Shown: positions 13,615-21,459 of the stretch, piece by piece
Numbering within the stretch: the first letter of the stretch is position 1
Layout of the letters: each line of letters opens with the position of its first letter
Assembly (NCBI GenBank): GCA_947624755.1
Contig: CANQLQ010000003.1
Span: 1 to 22,001 of the forward strand
Direction of reading: 5' to 3'
DNA length: 22,001 bases
Origin: an uncultured Clostridia bacterium
GTDB taxonomy: Bacteria; Bacillota; Clostridia; Oscillospirales; Acutalibacteraceae
Notes under the pieces: model-generated
Databases searched by the model: none
Seen by the model: the letters and a program-made list of their open reading frames with translations, nothing else
Told to the model about the DNA's origin: nothing
Position numbers and translations under genes: made by a program

Positions 13615-15159
13615 ATGAAAAAAAATAATATTATATATATCGGCGTTACTTTGCTTTTTATTTTAACTTGCGTAGTTACCTTTATTGTAATGTCGAATGG
13701 AAGTTCAAACCCAAAGCCGAATACGAGTTATATATCTTCTAATTCGCAAACAACTGCAAAAACAGCAAACTTCTTTTTGACATCGACATCACCTTCAGCC
13801 GCATCTTCAACTCTTCCGGCAAACAATCATTTTCAAACTCAGGTTCAGGCTCAGACTGCTCAGGAAACTTTTTCTGCGCCGTCTTCAGAAGCCTATGTTG
13901 CCGCAACCGTAACTAAGGCTAAATCGCCGTCAGACGAACCTACCGGAGCAGCGGCTGCCGACGTCGTCGGAAAAATGTGCGTAATCACCGCCGCCGCTGC
14001 GGATACCTGGGACGGAAGCAATGACGAAGATACATTTGTGCCGTATCTCTCGACTCTTACAAAAGGAACGATGGATTATATCATCGGAACAAGTGAAAAG
14101 TATGACAAAGAAGAAGAGAAAACGCGTTATTTTTACAATCTTTCGTGTGGACGCAGAATCATTCAAAGCTGCGCCGAGGTTGTAGATAAAGTTGAAGCCG
14201 GAAACAACAGTATCGGTGTTGTTTCATCTTCGGCAAACGATTCCGGGGAGCTTACTATTGTTTTGTCTGAAAAGTGGAAAGTTCCGTACTATTTCAGTTA
14301 TGCGCCCCAAGATTACTATAAGTCCTCAGGAAAGAAGTTTAATGTAAAAGATTTTACCGCCCGGGCAATTGCTTTTACTTTTTATCATACAACCGCTTAT
14401 AGCGGTGATGTGAACACATTTGGCAGTGCGGTAGTCTCTTCTGCAAGCTGGACAAGCGATCCTTCACAAAACACGGTAACTCTTACAATGCCGCTTATTT
14501 CTCAGGGAAAGTTTTACGGCTTTAGTGCAGAATATGACAAGGACGATAATTTGGTAATTACGATAAATAATAAGCCGAAAACTCTTTCCGGTTCAAAAAT
14601 AATGCTTGACCCCGGTCACGGAGGAAAAGACAGCGGTGCGCTTAGTCCAAGCAATGGACATGAAGCCGATGTTAATCGAGCTGTTTCTCTTTTGGTAAAA
14701 TCTGAGCTTGAAAAAAGGGGAGCCGCGGTTTATCTTACAAGAGATGCAGACGAGTACTTATCGCTTGAACAGCGAAAAGAAAAGGCTTATAATGTAAAAC
14801 CCGATGTTTTTGTAAGTATTCATTGTGACGGCTCGGAAACAACGGACACAATGGGTACTTCCGCCTATTATTTCAAGCCTATGTCTAAAGCTCTCGCACA
14901 GTCTATTCACAATGAAATTGTTTCATCGTATAAAAACGACATTTATCTCGGACAAGGCAAAAAGATCGGAGATGTTGATCGAGGCTGCCGCTTCCATCCT
15001 TTCAGTGTTACACGAATTGAAGATTGTCCGTCCGTACTCGTTGAAATAGGTTTTGTTACAAACGGCGAGGAATATGAGATTATTTCCGACGCCGAAAATC
15101 AACAAAAAATAGCCGCAGCAATAGCAAACGGCATTGAAAAATATATTTCTTCATATTAA
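13615..15159 (+). CDS. N-acetylmuramoyl-L-alanine amidase (Amidase_3), exported
   Basis: The 514-residue protein has a membrane or signal segment at about residues 6-26, a Ser/Thr/Ala-rich linker (about 30-115), a middle domain without recognised family (about 115-320) and a C-terminal Amidase_3 domain (about 325-514). The zinc-amidase motifs are all present: LDPGHGGKDSGA (first His ligand), NGHEADVN (Glu ligand), VSIHCDG (second His ligand) and LVEIGFVTN (catalytic Glu). It should cut the amide between muramic acid and the stem peptide in the cell wall or spore cortex. It follows the GHL10 lipoprotein by 41 bp with RBS AAGAGG. A weak CAGCAC/GTGCTG hairpin lies just downstream, without a T-run. 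Confidence 0.88.
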   Translation: MKKNNIIYIGVTLLFILTCVVTFIVMSNGSSNPKPNTSYISSNSQTTAKTANFFLTSTSPSAASSTLPANNHFQTQVQAQTAQETFSAPSSEAYVAATVTKAKSPSDEPTGAAAADVVGKMCVITAAAADTWDGSNDEDTFVPYLSTLTKGTMDYIIGTSEKYDKEEEKTRYFYNLSCGRRIIQSCAEVVDKVEAGNNSIGVVSSSANDSGELTIVLSEKWKVPYYFSYAPQDYYKSSGKKFNVKDFTARAIAFTFYHTTAYSGDVNTFGSAVVSSASWTSDPSQNTVTLTMPLISQGKFYGFSAEYDKDDNLVITINNKPKTLSGSKIMLDPGHGGKDSGALSPSNGHEADVNRAVSLLVKSELEKRGAAVYLTRDADEYLSLEQRKEKAYNVKPDVFVSIHCDGSETTDTMGTSAYYFKPMSKALAQSIHNEIVSSYKNDIYLGQGKKIGDVDRGCRFHPFSVTRIEDCPSVLVEIGFVTNGEEYEIISDAENQQKIAAAIANGIEKYISSY

Positions 15160-15229
15160 TACCAGCACACATACCACGGCACGGCTTAGTGCTGAACCTA
15201 TTTTCGTAATTTTTCGATTAAGCAATTTT

Positions 15230-15289
15230 CTCCCCTGAAAGGGGAGGTGTCACACGCAGTGTGACGGAGGGGTACACGCATGGCGTGTA
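15230..15289. repeat. Three tandem mini-hairpins (palindromic repeat element)
   Basis: Three successive perfect 7-bp stems each carry a 3-nt loop: CTCCCCT-gaa-AGGGGAG (15230-15246), GTCACAC-gca-GTGTGAC (15249-15265) and TACACGC-atg-GCGTGTA (15273-15289). The block is GC-rich in an AT-rich spacer of 367 bp (15160-15526) that otherwise holds only repeat copy D. No T-run follows. Confidence 0.7.
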
Positions 15290-15385
15290 GCAGTTACGCG
15301 GAATAGAAATTATATAAAATCATAATTTTACACCGCGAAAACACTTTGTCTGTAATTTGGAAGTATCTTTTTATATTCTAAAAAT

Positions 15386-15493
15386 CTAAGGTAATACTTT
15401 GTGTATTGCCGAGTATTTTGGCAAAGCATTACAACAAAATATTTGCAAGCAGAGTATTAAGTTTTAAGCGTGATTTAATCGGAGATTCCGTAA
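15386..15493 (-). repeat. Fold-back repeat, deleted copy D in reverse orientation
   Basis: The block AATACTTTGTGTATTG (near 15394-15409) followed by GAGTATTTTGGCAAAG is the reverse complement of copy B at about 29-64. The right end TTTAATCGGAGATTCCGTAA (15474-15493) is a terminal repeat. The left side keeps only CTAAGG (15386-15391) before the interior, so about 30-40 bp have been lost compared with the complete copy. Confidence 0.55.
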
Positions 15494-15526
15494 TCTTCAA
15501 CTAAAATCAGACATCGGTATCTGCTT

Positions 15527-15790
15527 TTAATATAAATTTATTCTCGAAATCAAAAGAGCAATAACTCCGGGAACGCCGAAAATTCCGGAAATGCCGAGTG
15601 TTAACGGGTTTATCGCAAGAGTGAAATTCGTAATTGCGCTAAGAATATTTACTGCAAACAGACAGGCTATTCCCGAAAGTGCGGAAAGAATAAGACCGGA
15701 AAGGAAATGCTTGCTTTTCAGCATAACAACGAGTATAATAATTGAGAATAAAATTAGAAGCGAGGCTATAATTTTACATTCAATATTCAA
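15527..15790 (-). CDS. BofA-like membrane protein (pro-SigK processing inhibitor family)
   Basis: The 87-residue integral membrane protein has hydrophobic segments at about 7-24, 29-47 and 60-82. The C-terminal part FTLAINPLTLGISGIFGVPGV has the Asn-Pro-Leu-Thr and Gly-x-Pro-Gly features of the BofA family, whose Bacillus member holds the SpoIVFB protease inactive in the forespore membrane. The start is a TTG at 15790: the RBS GGAGGT lies 6 nt upstream and no in-frame ATG is near. Genome-wide evidence for SigK or SpoIVFB is outside the window, and clostridial BofA-like proteins may act differently. It is monocistronic and divergent from manA. Confidence 0.6.
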   Translation of the reverse strand: MNIECKIIASLLILFSIIILVVMLKSKHFLSGLILSALSGIACLFAVNILSAITNFTLAINPLTLGISGIFGVPGVIALLISRINLY

Positions 15791-15886
15791 GAAAAGACCT
15801 CCGTTTCTTCGTACAACCTTAGTAATATATATTGAACTGTCCGTTTGATTATTACTTAATTAATATCGCAATAAAGGGGTAAAAAA

Positions 15887-16846
15887 ATGAGGATTCTTAA
15901 ACTTATTCCGACCGTAAAGGACTATATCTGGGGAGGCACACGCCTTTCAAAAGAATTTGATATGCCTGCCTATGGTGACCGTCAGGCTGAAGCTTGGGTC
16001 CTTTCGTGCCATGATGACGGCGTAAATATTATAAGCGGAGGACCTTTTGACGGCAGAACGCTCAAAGACGTACTTTCAAACGAGGGCAAAAGCTATCTCG
16101 GAACAAACTGTGCCAAATTTGACTTTTTCCCGATACTTATAAAGCTTATTGACGCAAAAGACAATCTTTCCATTCAGGTTCATCCAAGCGATGAATACGC
16201 TCTCAAAAATGAAAACCAATATGGGAAAACCGAGGCATGGTATATTATTGACTGCGACGAAGGGGCGGAGATTATATACGGACTTTCCAAGGATATGACC
16301 AAAGATGAACTTAAAGAGAGCATCGAAAACGGCACTATTCTTGATAATGTCAACCATGTTAAGGTGAAAAAGGGCGATTTGTTTTTTATCCCTTCCGGAA
16401 CGATTCATGCAATCTGTAAAGGTATTCTTCTTGCCGAGGTTCAGCAAAATTCAAATGTAACCTATCGTGTGTATGACTACGGCCGTCTGCAAAACGGAAA
16501 ACCGAGAGAGCTTCATACAAAAAAGGCTGTTGATGTAATCAACCTGAAAGCTGTTGACTGCGGCGGCAAAAATCCCGGTAAACCGGAAACCTTTGATGGT
16601 TACACTAAAACCCATCTTTCAAAGTGTGAACTTTTTACTGTTGCGAAGCTTGAAATAACCGAAAAAGCAACCGTAACAGCAGATGAGACTTCGTTTGTTT
16701 CTCTTATTGCTCTTGACGGTAACGGCGTTGTTAACTATGCCGATAACTGTATTACTCTTTACAAAGGCGAAAGCGTTTTCATTCCCGCAGGTTTTGGCGA
16801 TGTTGAAATTCTCGGCGCGGTAACTGTACTTGAAACAAGAGTATAA
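15887..16846 (+). CDS. manA: Mannose-6-phosphate isomerase, class I (short Firmicutes form)
   Basis: The 319-residue cupin enzyme interconverts mannose 6-phosphate and fructose 6-phosphate, feeding mannose into glycolysis or supplying GDP-mannose precursors. The N-terminus has KDYIWGGTRLSKEF (about residues 12-25). Zinc ligands are in LSIQVHPSDEYA (Gln and His, about 95-106), YGKTEAWYI (Glu, about 113) and IPSGTIHAICKG (His, about 173). QQNSNVTYRVYDYGR (about 187-201) is the family signature around the active-site Arg. The length fits Bacillus-type ManA, which lacks the middle insert of the E. coli enzyme. RBS AAAGGGG lies before the ATG. A terminator follows, so it is probably monocistronic. 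Confidence 0.92.
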   Translation: MRILKLIPTVKDYIWGGTRLSKEFDMPAYGDRQAEAWVLSCHDDGVNIISGGPFDGRTLKDVLSNEGKSYLGTNCAKFDFFPILIKLIDAKDNLSIQVHPSDEYALKNENQYGKTEAWYIIDCDEGAEIIYGLSKDMTKDELKESIENGTILDNVNHVKVKKGDLFFIPSGTIHAICKGILLAEVQQNSNVTYRVYDYGRLQNGKPRELHTKKAVDVINLKAVDCGGKNPGKPETFDGYTKTHLSKCELFTVAKLEITEKATVTADETSFVSLIALDGNGVVNYADNCITLYKGESVFIPAGFGDVEILGAVTVLETRV

Positions 16847-16901
16847 TTGATATTTTTATGCTTCTTGAAACAGTTTGAACAATAGTTTAGTGTCAATTAA
16901 T

Positions 16902-16930
16902 GCCGCATTCCATAAGTTTGCGGCTTTATA
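16902..16930 (+). terminator. Rho-independent terminator of manA
   Basis: GCCGCA (16902-16907) and TGCGGC (16919-16924) form a 6-bp stem followed by TTTATATTTT. Confidence 0.7.
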
Positions 16931-16965
16931 TTTTATAAAGAAGTAATAAATACGGAGTGATACAA

Positions 16966-18036
16966 ATGAATAAAAAAGTACTTGTAGGAATGAGCGGCGG
17001 CGTTGACAGCTCAATGTGCGCTTATCTGCTTTTAAAAGACGGCTATGAAGCGATAGGGGTCAACTGCCATTTTTTTGACAATGACGATGCTTTTATAAAA
17101 GATAAAACCTGCTGTTCTCTTGAGGATACAAACGATGCAAGAGACGTTGCGTATAAACTCGGTATTCCGTTTTATGTTTTTAATTTTAAAGATGAGTTTA
17201 AAGAAAAGGTTATTGAAAATTTTGTTCAAACATATATAAACGGGGCCACACCGAATCCGTGTATAGAATGTAACAAACATCTAAAATTCGGAAAGCTTCT
17301 GCGCCGTGCTTTTGAAATTGGCTATGATTATGTTGCGACAGGGCATTATGCACGAATTGATTTTGACGAAACAAGCGGCAGGTATCTTCTTAGAAAAGGC
17401 ATTGACGAAACCAAAGACCAAAGCTATGTTCTTTACAATTTGACGCAGCAGCAGCTTAAACATACGATTTTTCCGCTCGGAAAATATCATAAAACCGAAA
17501 TTAGGGAAATGGCGCAGGAGCTCGGTTTTGTCAACGCAAAAAAACACGACAGTCAAGATATCTGTTTTGTACCGGACGGAGATTATGCCGCGTTTATTGA
17601 AAATCATCTCGGTAAAAAATTTGAAACCGGTGATTTTGTTGACCTTGAGGGCAAAGTTCTCGGCAAGCATAAAGGTATAATACGGTATACAATAGGTCAG
17701 AGAAGGGGACTTGGTCTTGCACTTCCCGCACCTCTTTATGTTTACAAAAAGGATATTGAAAACAACAGGGTTATCCTTTCGTGCGAAGAGAAACTTTTTT
17801 CAAAATCACTTGATGCCTGTGACATTAATCTAATAAAATATGAAAAGCTTGAAAGGCCGATTCGTGTAAAAGCAAAAGTCAGATATAAGCAGGCTGAACA
17901 ATGGGCAACGGTTACACAAACCGATGAAAACCATATTCATGTCGAATTTGATGAGCCGCAGCGGGCTTTTGCGAAAGGACAGGCAGTAGTTCTTTATGAC
18001 GGTGACTATGTTGTCGGCGGCGCAACGATTATGTAA
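16966..18036 (+). CDS. mnmA: tRNA-specific 2-thiouridylase MnmA
   Basis: The 356-residue enzyme makes s2U34 in the anticodon of Glu, Gln and Lys tRNAs, using ATP and sulfur from a cysteine desulfurase. The PP-loop SGGVDSS is at residues 10-16. The two catalytic cysteines are Cys99 in TPNPCIECN and Cys200 in SQDICFVPDGDY. YTIGQRRGLG starts the C-terminal barrel domain, which ends with AFAKGQAVVLYDGDYVVGG. I chose ATG 16966 over an in-frame GTG at 16957 because the RBS GGAG (16954-16957) overlaps the GTG and is spaced properly for the ATG. It lies before the CCA-adding enzyme gene, another tRNA-maturation gene in the same direction (112 bp gap). Confidence 0.95.
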   Translation: MNKKVLVGMSGGVDSSMCAYLLLKDGYEAIGVNCHFFDNDDAFIKDKTCCSLEDTNDARDVAYKLGIPFYVFNFKDEFKEKVIENFVQTYINGATPNPCIECNKHLKFGKLLRRAFEIGYDYVATGHYARIDFDETSGRYLLRKGIDETKDQSYVLYNLTQQQLKHTIFPLGKYHKTEIREMAQELGFVNAKKHDSQDICFVPDGDYAAFIENHLGKKFETGDFVDLEGKVLGKHKGIIRYTIGQRRGLGLALPAPLYVYKKDIENNRVILSCEEKLFSKSLDACDINLIKYEKLERPIRVKAKVRYKQAEQWATVTQTDENHIHVEFDEPQRAFAKGQAVVLYDGDYVVGGATIM

Positions 18037-18148
18037 TGTCCGCAAAAAAGTACAAGTCTCATAATATTGCAGAAAATTGCAGTTTAATTTGTTTTTATAG
18101 TATTGATATTTTTTATTATGAAAATAATATACGGTGGAAGTGGTAGAA

Positions 18149-19492
18149 TTGAAAATAAATTCCAAAGCATATGAATTTGTCTCTATGCTTGAAAAAGCAG
18201 GGTATGAGGCATACTTTGTAGGCGGATTCGTAAGAGATATGTTAATGCATAATGAAGCATATGATATTGATATTACGACGAACGCTTCACCCGATGAAAT
18301 TAAAAAAGTATTTTCAGGATTTACTATAATCGAAACCGGTATAAAACATGGAACCGTGACCGTAATTTTAAACGAAATGTCTGCCGAAATTACAACTTAT
18401 CGTTGTGACGGAAGCTATTACGATAACAGGCATCCTGATAAAATATCCTTTTGCGGCAGTCTGAAGGAAGATCTTTTAAGGCGTGATTTTAGAATTAATG
18501 CAATAGCATTCAACGAGAAAACCGGAATAGTGGATTTGTTCGGCGGCATATCTGACATTGAAAATAAAATTATAAGATGTATCGGAAAACCCCGTGAAAG
18601 ATTTAAAGAAGATGCTTTGAGGATCCTTAGGGCGCTTAGATTTTCAAGTGTACTTGGTTTTAAAATTGAAAAAGAGACAAGCGAAGCTATTCATAGCTGT
18701 AAGTATCTTTTAAAAAATATTTCCTTTGAGAGGATATTTTCTGAACTAAAGAAAATTTTATGCGGTAAAAACATCAAAGAAATTATTTTAAATTATATTG
18801 ATGTTTTTGAGTTTATTTTACCTGAGCTTATAGGTATGAATGGATTTGACCAGCATAATTTTCATCATAAGTACAATATACTTGAACATACGGCGGTCGT
18901 TATGGAAAACATAGAACCCGAACCGGTTTTACGTTTAGCCGCCTTGTTTCATGATTGCGGAAAACCGGAGTGTTTTTCACTTGATGAAAACGGAGTCGGA
19001 CATTTTTATTCTCATGCATCTTTAAGTGCATCGAAAGCAAAAAAAGCGCTTTTAAGACTAAAAAGTGATAACCTTACTTTATTGACGGTTGAAAAACTTG
19101 TAAAAATACATGACAGTCCGATTGAGGAAAGCGAAAGCTCTGTTCGTAAAAAACTAAACAGATACGGCGAATTTTTATTTGATAGCCTAATTAAACTTCA
19201 AAGGGCTGATACGCTTGCTCTTGCAGACGAATTTCATAACAGATTAAAGCACTTTGACAAGCTTGAGCAAATTAAAAATAAAATTATGGAAGAAAATCAA
19301 TGCTTTTCATTAAGGAAACTTGATGTAAATGGCGATGACTTAATAAAAGAAGGATTAAGCGGCAGACAGATAGGTAAGGCGCTTAACTTTCTGCTTGAAA
19401 GTGTAATTGAAGGGAAAGTTAAAAATGAAAAAAAGTTGTTAATAGAATTTTTAAAAAACAAAAAAGGGCAATTAAATTTTGAAAAAGCTTAG
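18149..19492 (+). CDS. cca: CCA tRNA nucleotidyltransferase with HD domain
   Basis: The enzyme (447 residues from TTG 18149) adds or repairs the 3' CCA of tRNAs. The class II head has AYFVGGFVRDMLM (about 18-30) and YDIDITTNASPDE (the DxD metal pair, about 35-47). Then come GTVTVIL, EITTYRCDG, RRDFRINAIAFN (about 113) and the flexible-loop region EDALRILRALRFSS (about 152). The C-terminal part contains an HD phosphohydrolase-like domain, LAALFHDCGKPE (about 268) and FYSHASLSA. Start: GTG 18134 has no upstream RBS, while TTG 18149 is preceded by GGAAG with 8-nt spacing and gives the normal short N-terminus; I prefer TTG. The next gene downstream is tRNA-Pro, 258 bp away; that spacer holds no gene I can support. 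Confidence 0.92.
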   Translation: MKINSKAYEFVSMLEKAGYEAYFVGGFVRDMLMHNEAYDIDITTNASPDEIKKVFSGFTIIETGIKHGTVTVILNEMSAEITTYRCDGSYYDNRHPDKISFCGSLKEDLLRRDFRINAIAFNEKTGIVDLFGGISDIENKIIRCIGKPRERFKEDALRILRALRFSSVLGFKIEKETSEAIHSCKYLLKNISFERIFSELKKILCGKNIKEIILNYIDVFEFILPELIGMNGFDQHNFHHKYNILEHTAVVMENIEPEPVLRLAALFHDCGKPECFSLDENGVGHFYSHASLSASKAKKALLRLKSDNLTLLTVEKLVKIHDSPIEESESSVRKKLNRYGEFLFDSLIKLQRADTLALADEFHNRLKHFDKLEQIKNKIMEENQCFSLRKLDVNGDDLIKEGLSGRQIGKALNFLLESVIEGKVKNEKKLLIEFLKNKKGQLNFEKA

Positions 19493-19706
19493 CAAATAAA
19501 CTTTTGATATGTGCAAGGAAAACCGAAATATAGGTATTGATTTTAAGTATAAATATGCATAAGAGAGGACTCGGCAATTGGCGCATAAACGGTAGGCAAT
19601 ACTTTCTTTGTTTACGTTATGATTTTTATTGGTGTTGAGATCATAACAACCGATAGGCTCATTCCGGATAAAAAACATAAAAAAATAAAAATATTATCAA
19701 AAGGAC

Positions 19707-19735
19707 TTGATTTTTTTTTAAATATGGTATATAAT
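19707..19735 (+). promoter_or_regulatory. SigA-type promoter of tRNA-Pro
   Basis: TTGATT (19707-19712), a 17-nt spacer and TATAAT (19730-19735) lie 15 nt before the tRNA 5' end. Confidence 0.75.
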
Positions 19736-19750
19736 CGCTGATGTTGACTT

Positions 19751-19827
19751 CGGGGTGTGGCGAAGTTTGGTATCGCGCTTGGTTCGGGACCAAGAGGCCA
19801 TGGGTTCAAGTCCCGTCACTCCGACCA
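19751..19827 (+). tRNA. tRNA-Pro (anticodon CGG)
   Basis: The 77-nt cloverleaf includes an encoded CCA. The acceptor CGGGGTG pairs with CACTCCG. The anticodon stem CTTGG/CCAAG encloses TTCGGGA, giving anticodon CGG, with G37 as usual for proline tRNAs. The T-arm is ATGGG-TTCAAGT-CCCGT. Confidence 0.95.
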
Positions 19828-19831
19828 CTTG

Positions 19832-19864
19832 GAGTGTTCAGTACGAAGCTTAACACTCTTTTTT
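19832..19864 (+). terminator. Rho-independent terminator of tRNA-Pro
   Basis: GAGTGTT (19832-19838) and AACACTC (19852-19858) form a 7-bp stem followed by TTTTTT, 5 nt after the CCA end. Confidence 0.88.
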
Positions 19865-19876
19865 ATTTGAACCAGT

Positions 19877-20857
19877 TTAAGCTGCTTCTTTTTTTGCGTT
19901 TTTCTTTACAATACATTCAATTTCAATGCCCTGTCTGCTGTTTAGTGTAACACTATTATCAACACCCTCAATATGAGGTATATCAACAGTATCAAGGAAC
20001 TTATAGTGAATAACAATTTCCTGTGTTTTGTTCTTTCCACTGCCTTGAACCTGATAAACTTCAATTTTATCAATAAGCTCGTGAAGGATTGTCGGTGTTA
20101 GTGTTTCCATTTCCATAAACTTTCTAACAGCACGAATGAATTGATTTTTTGAATATATAATATCGTTTTCTTTTTCGCTGATTTTTTCAAGTTCAGCGAT
20201 TTTTGTTTTTATTTCCGCCTGTTCAGCATCGTATTTATTAGTCAAACGCATATAACGCTCATCGGATAATTTACCTGATACATTATCCTCATATGTTTGT
20301 TCAAACAACATTTCAAGTTGATTAAAACGAGAACGCAAGGTGTTCAGGTTTTCATCTCTGATTCGCTTTTCTCTGTCATAATCAGACTGTGCTTTTTTCA
20401 TAAGCAGCTGTGCAAATTCTTCTTCATTGCTTTTCAGATATTTGCACATTCGGCGTAATTCAAGAGTAACAATTTGTTCAAGAGAATCAACACGAATGTA
20501 ATGAGTGGAATCGCAAGTACCTCTTTGTCCACGATAATTTGAACAATTAAAATACTCAATAGCTGTATTAGGGTGATTACAGTTATACCACATAACACTG
20601 CCGCAATCTGCACAATAAAGCAAACCTGAAAACATATTCTTTTCGCCGTTTTTTTGTTTTCTCTTTTTAGTGTTTCGACGGCTTTTCTGTACTTCTTCCC
20701 AAATATTTCTCTCAATAATGGCTTCGTGGTGATTTTCAAATATCTTCATTTCATCCTCAGAATGTACAATTTTTTTGTTCTTAAATGATTTTGTGTGTGA
20801 TTTGAAATTCACCAAGTCGCCTGTATATTCTCTGAGAGTCAGAATTTTTGTTATAAA
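19877..20857 (-). pseudogene. C-terminal fragment of a large serine recombinase (TnpX/Tn4451-like)
   Basis: About 327 codons encode the DNA-binding half of a large serine recombinase: ILTLREYTGDLVNFKS, then HHEAIIERNIWEEVQ, the zinc-ribbon part MFSGLLYCADCGSVMW with a second CSNYRGQRGTCDS, then a long coiled coil (about 160-240 of the fragment) and the terminal IEVYQVQGSG and IVIHYKF segments. The N-terminal resolvase catalytic domain with its Ser nucleophile is absent. The frame meets a stop at 20894-20896, and only the GTG at 20815 could start translation. It is therefore a dead remnant of an integrative or transposable element. Its 3' end lies 12 bp from the tRNA-Pro terminator. Confidence 0.8.
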
Positions 20858-20870
20858 ATATGTGTTTTTC

Positions 20871-20886
20871 GTTGGATATATCCAAC
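20871..20886. other. 16-bp perfect palindrome at the recombinase break
   Basis: GTTGGATATATCCAAC equals its own reverse complement. It lies where homology to the serine recombinase ends and before the pyrophosphatase-like gene. It could be an operator, a recombination scar or chance. Confidence 0.5.
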
Positions 20887-20933
20887 ACCATTAGATGTTT
20901 ATGTAATCCTTATATTTATATATTTTGAAGAAT

Positions 20934-21257
20934 CTACATTATAATTTCAGATTTAAAAAATTTTTCTTGAAAGTTCACTTCTTTACCAATTTCTTCTTTT
21001 GTAAAAGCCATTCCCTCTGGAGCAACAACCCATTTTTCTTCAACATCATCTTGTCTATGAATAACTGCAATAATAGTTCCTGAGAATTCTTTTACAGCTT
21101 CATTAACACCGATAATATAAGCATCTTGTTCTTCTCCATCAGGTGCAATAATACCCTCTATATATCCATAATTAATTGGATAATATAAATCTTTATGTTC
21201 AGGATGGTAACTTCCTAAAGGTCTATCGACAATAACTTTTACCTTTTTTCCAATCAT
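20934..21257 (-). CDS. Short inorganic-pyrophosphatase-like protein
   Basis: The 107-residue protein resembles the core of family I inorganic pyrophosphatases: VDRPLGSYHP (about 10-19), YYPINYGYIEG (about 25-35, compare YPxNYGFI) and the acidic signature PDGEEQDAYIIG (about 39-50, compare DGDPLDVL). It lacks the longer N- and C-terminal parts of the usual 170-180-residue enzymes, including part of the metal site, so activity on PPi is uncertain and another phosphate substrate is possible. The RBS AGGAGG and a good promoter at 21297-21325 show it is an expressed single gene. It is flanked by a recombinase remnant and an insertion sequence, which suggests cargo of a decayed mobile element. Confidence 0.72.
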   Translation of the reverse strand: MIGKKVKVIVDRPLGSYHPEHKDLYYPINYGYIEGIIAPDGEEQDAYIIGVNEAVKEFSGTIIAVIHRQDDVEEKWVVAPEGMAFTKEEIGKEVNFQEKFFKSEIIM

Positions 21258-21296
21258 CTTATTAATCCTCCTAAATAAATTATATTTAATTATTTT

Positions 21297-21325
21297 AGTA
21301 TATCTTATTTATATGTAAAATTCAA
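21297..21325 (-). promoter_or_regulatory. SigA-type promoter of the pyrophosphatase-like gene
   Basis: On the - strand, TTGAAT (21320-21325), a 17-nt spacer and TATACT (21297-21302), about 40 nt before the ATG. Confidence 0.6.
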
Positions 21326-21394
21326 CTTAAAGATAAAACTTAATAATAAAATCTTGTAGAGTTACAATTGATGTGAGACTTAAAAACAGTAAAA

Positions 21395-21459
21395 AAAGTG
21401 ATTGAGATCTGTTAAAATAAGGTTGCTAACAATCTAACAGAAAGGAACTCAATCACTTT
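21395..21459. other. Long inverted repeat immediately 5' of the transposase start
   Basis: AAAGTGATTGAG (21395-21406) pairs with CTCAATCACTTT (21448-21459), and the inner CTGTTA (21409-21414) pairs with TAACAG (21435-21440). The RBS-like AAAGGAA (21441-21447) lies between the inner and outer 3' arms. The outer arm ends at the ATG. It is likely the left end region of the insertion sequence. Confidence 0.7.

Noticed and set aside
15163..15194. CAGCAC/GTGCTG hairpin after the amidase as terminator
   Set aside because: The stem is only 6 bp with a 20-nt loop and no T-run.
15180..15200. Shared words TTAG.GCTGAACCT near 12173 and 15186
   Set aside because: The match is about 12-14 bases without flanking similarity and could be chance.
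16076..16447. 123-codon open frame on the - strand inside manA
   Set aside because: No RBS, no domain-like sequence and full overlap with a well-supported gene; a shadow frame.
17281..17670. 129-codon open frame on the - strand inside mnmA
   Set aside because: Composition mirrors the sense gene and no family features are seen; a shadow frame.
19619..19741. Small + strand frame before tRNA-Pro
   Set aside because: About 40 codons, Lys/Ile-rich, no RBS, and it overlaps the tRNA promoter.
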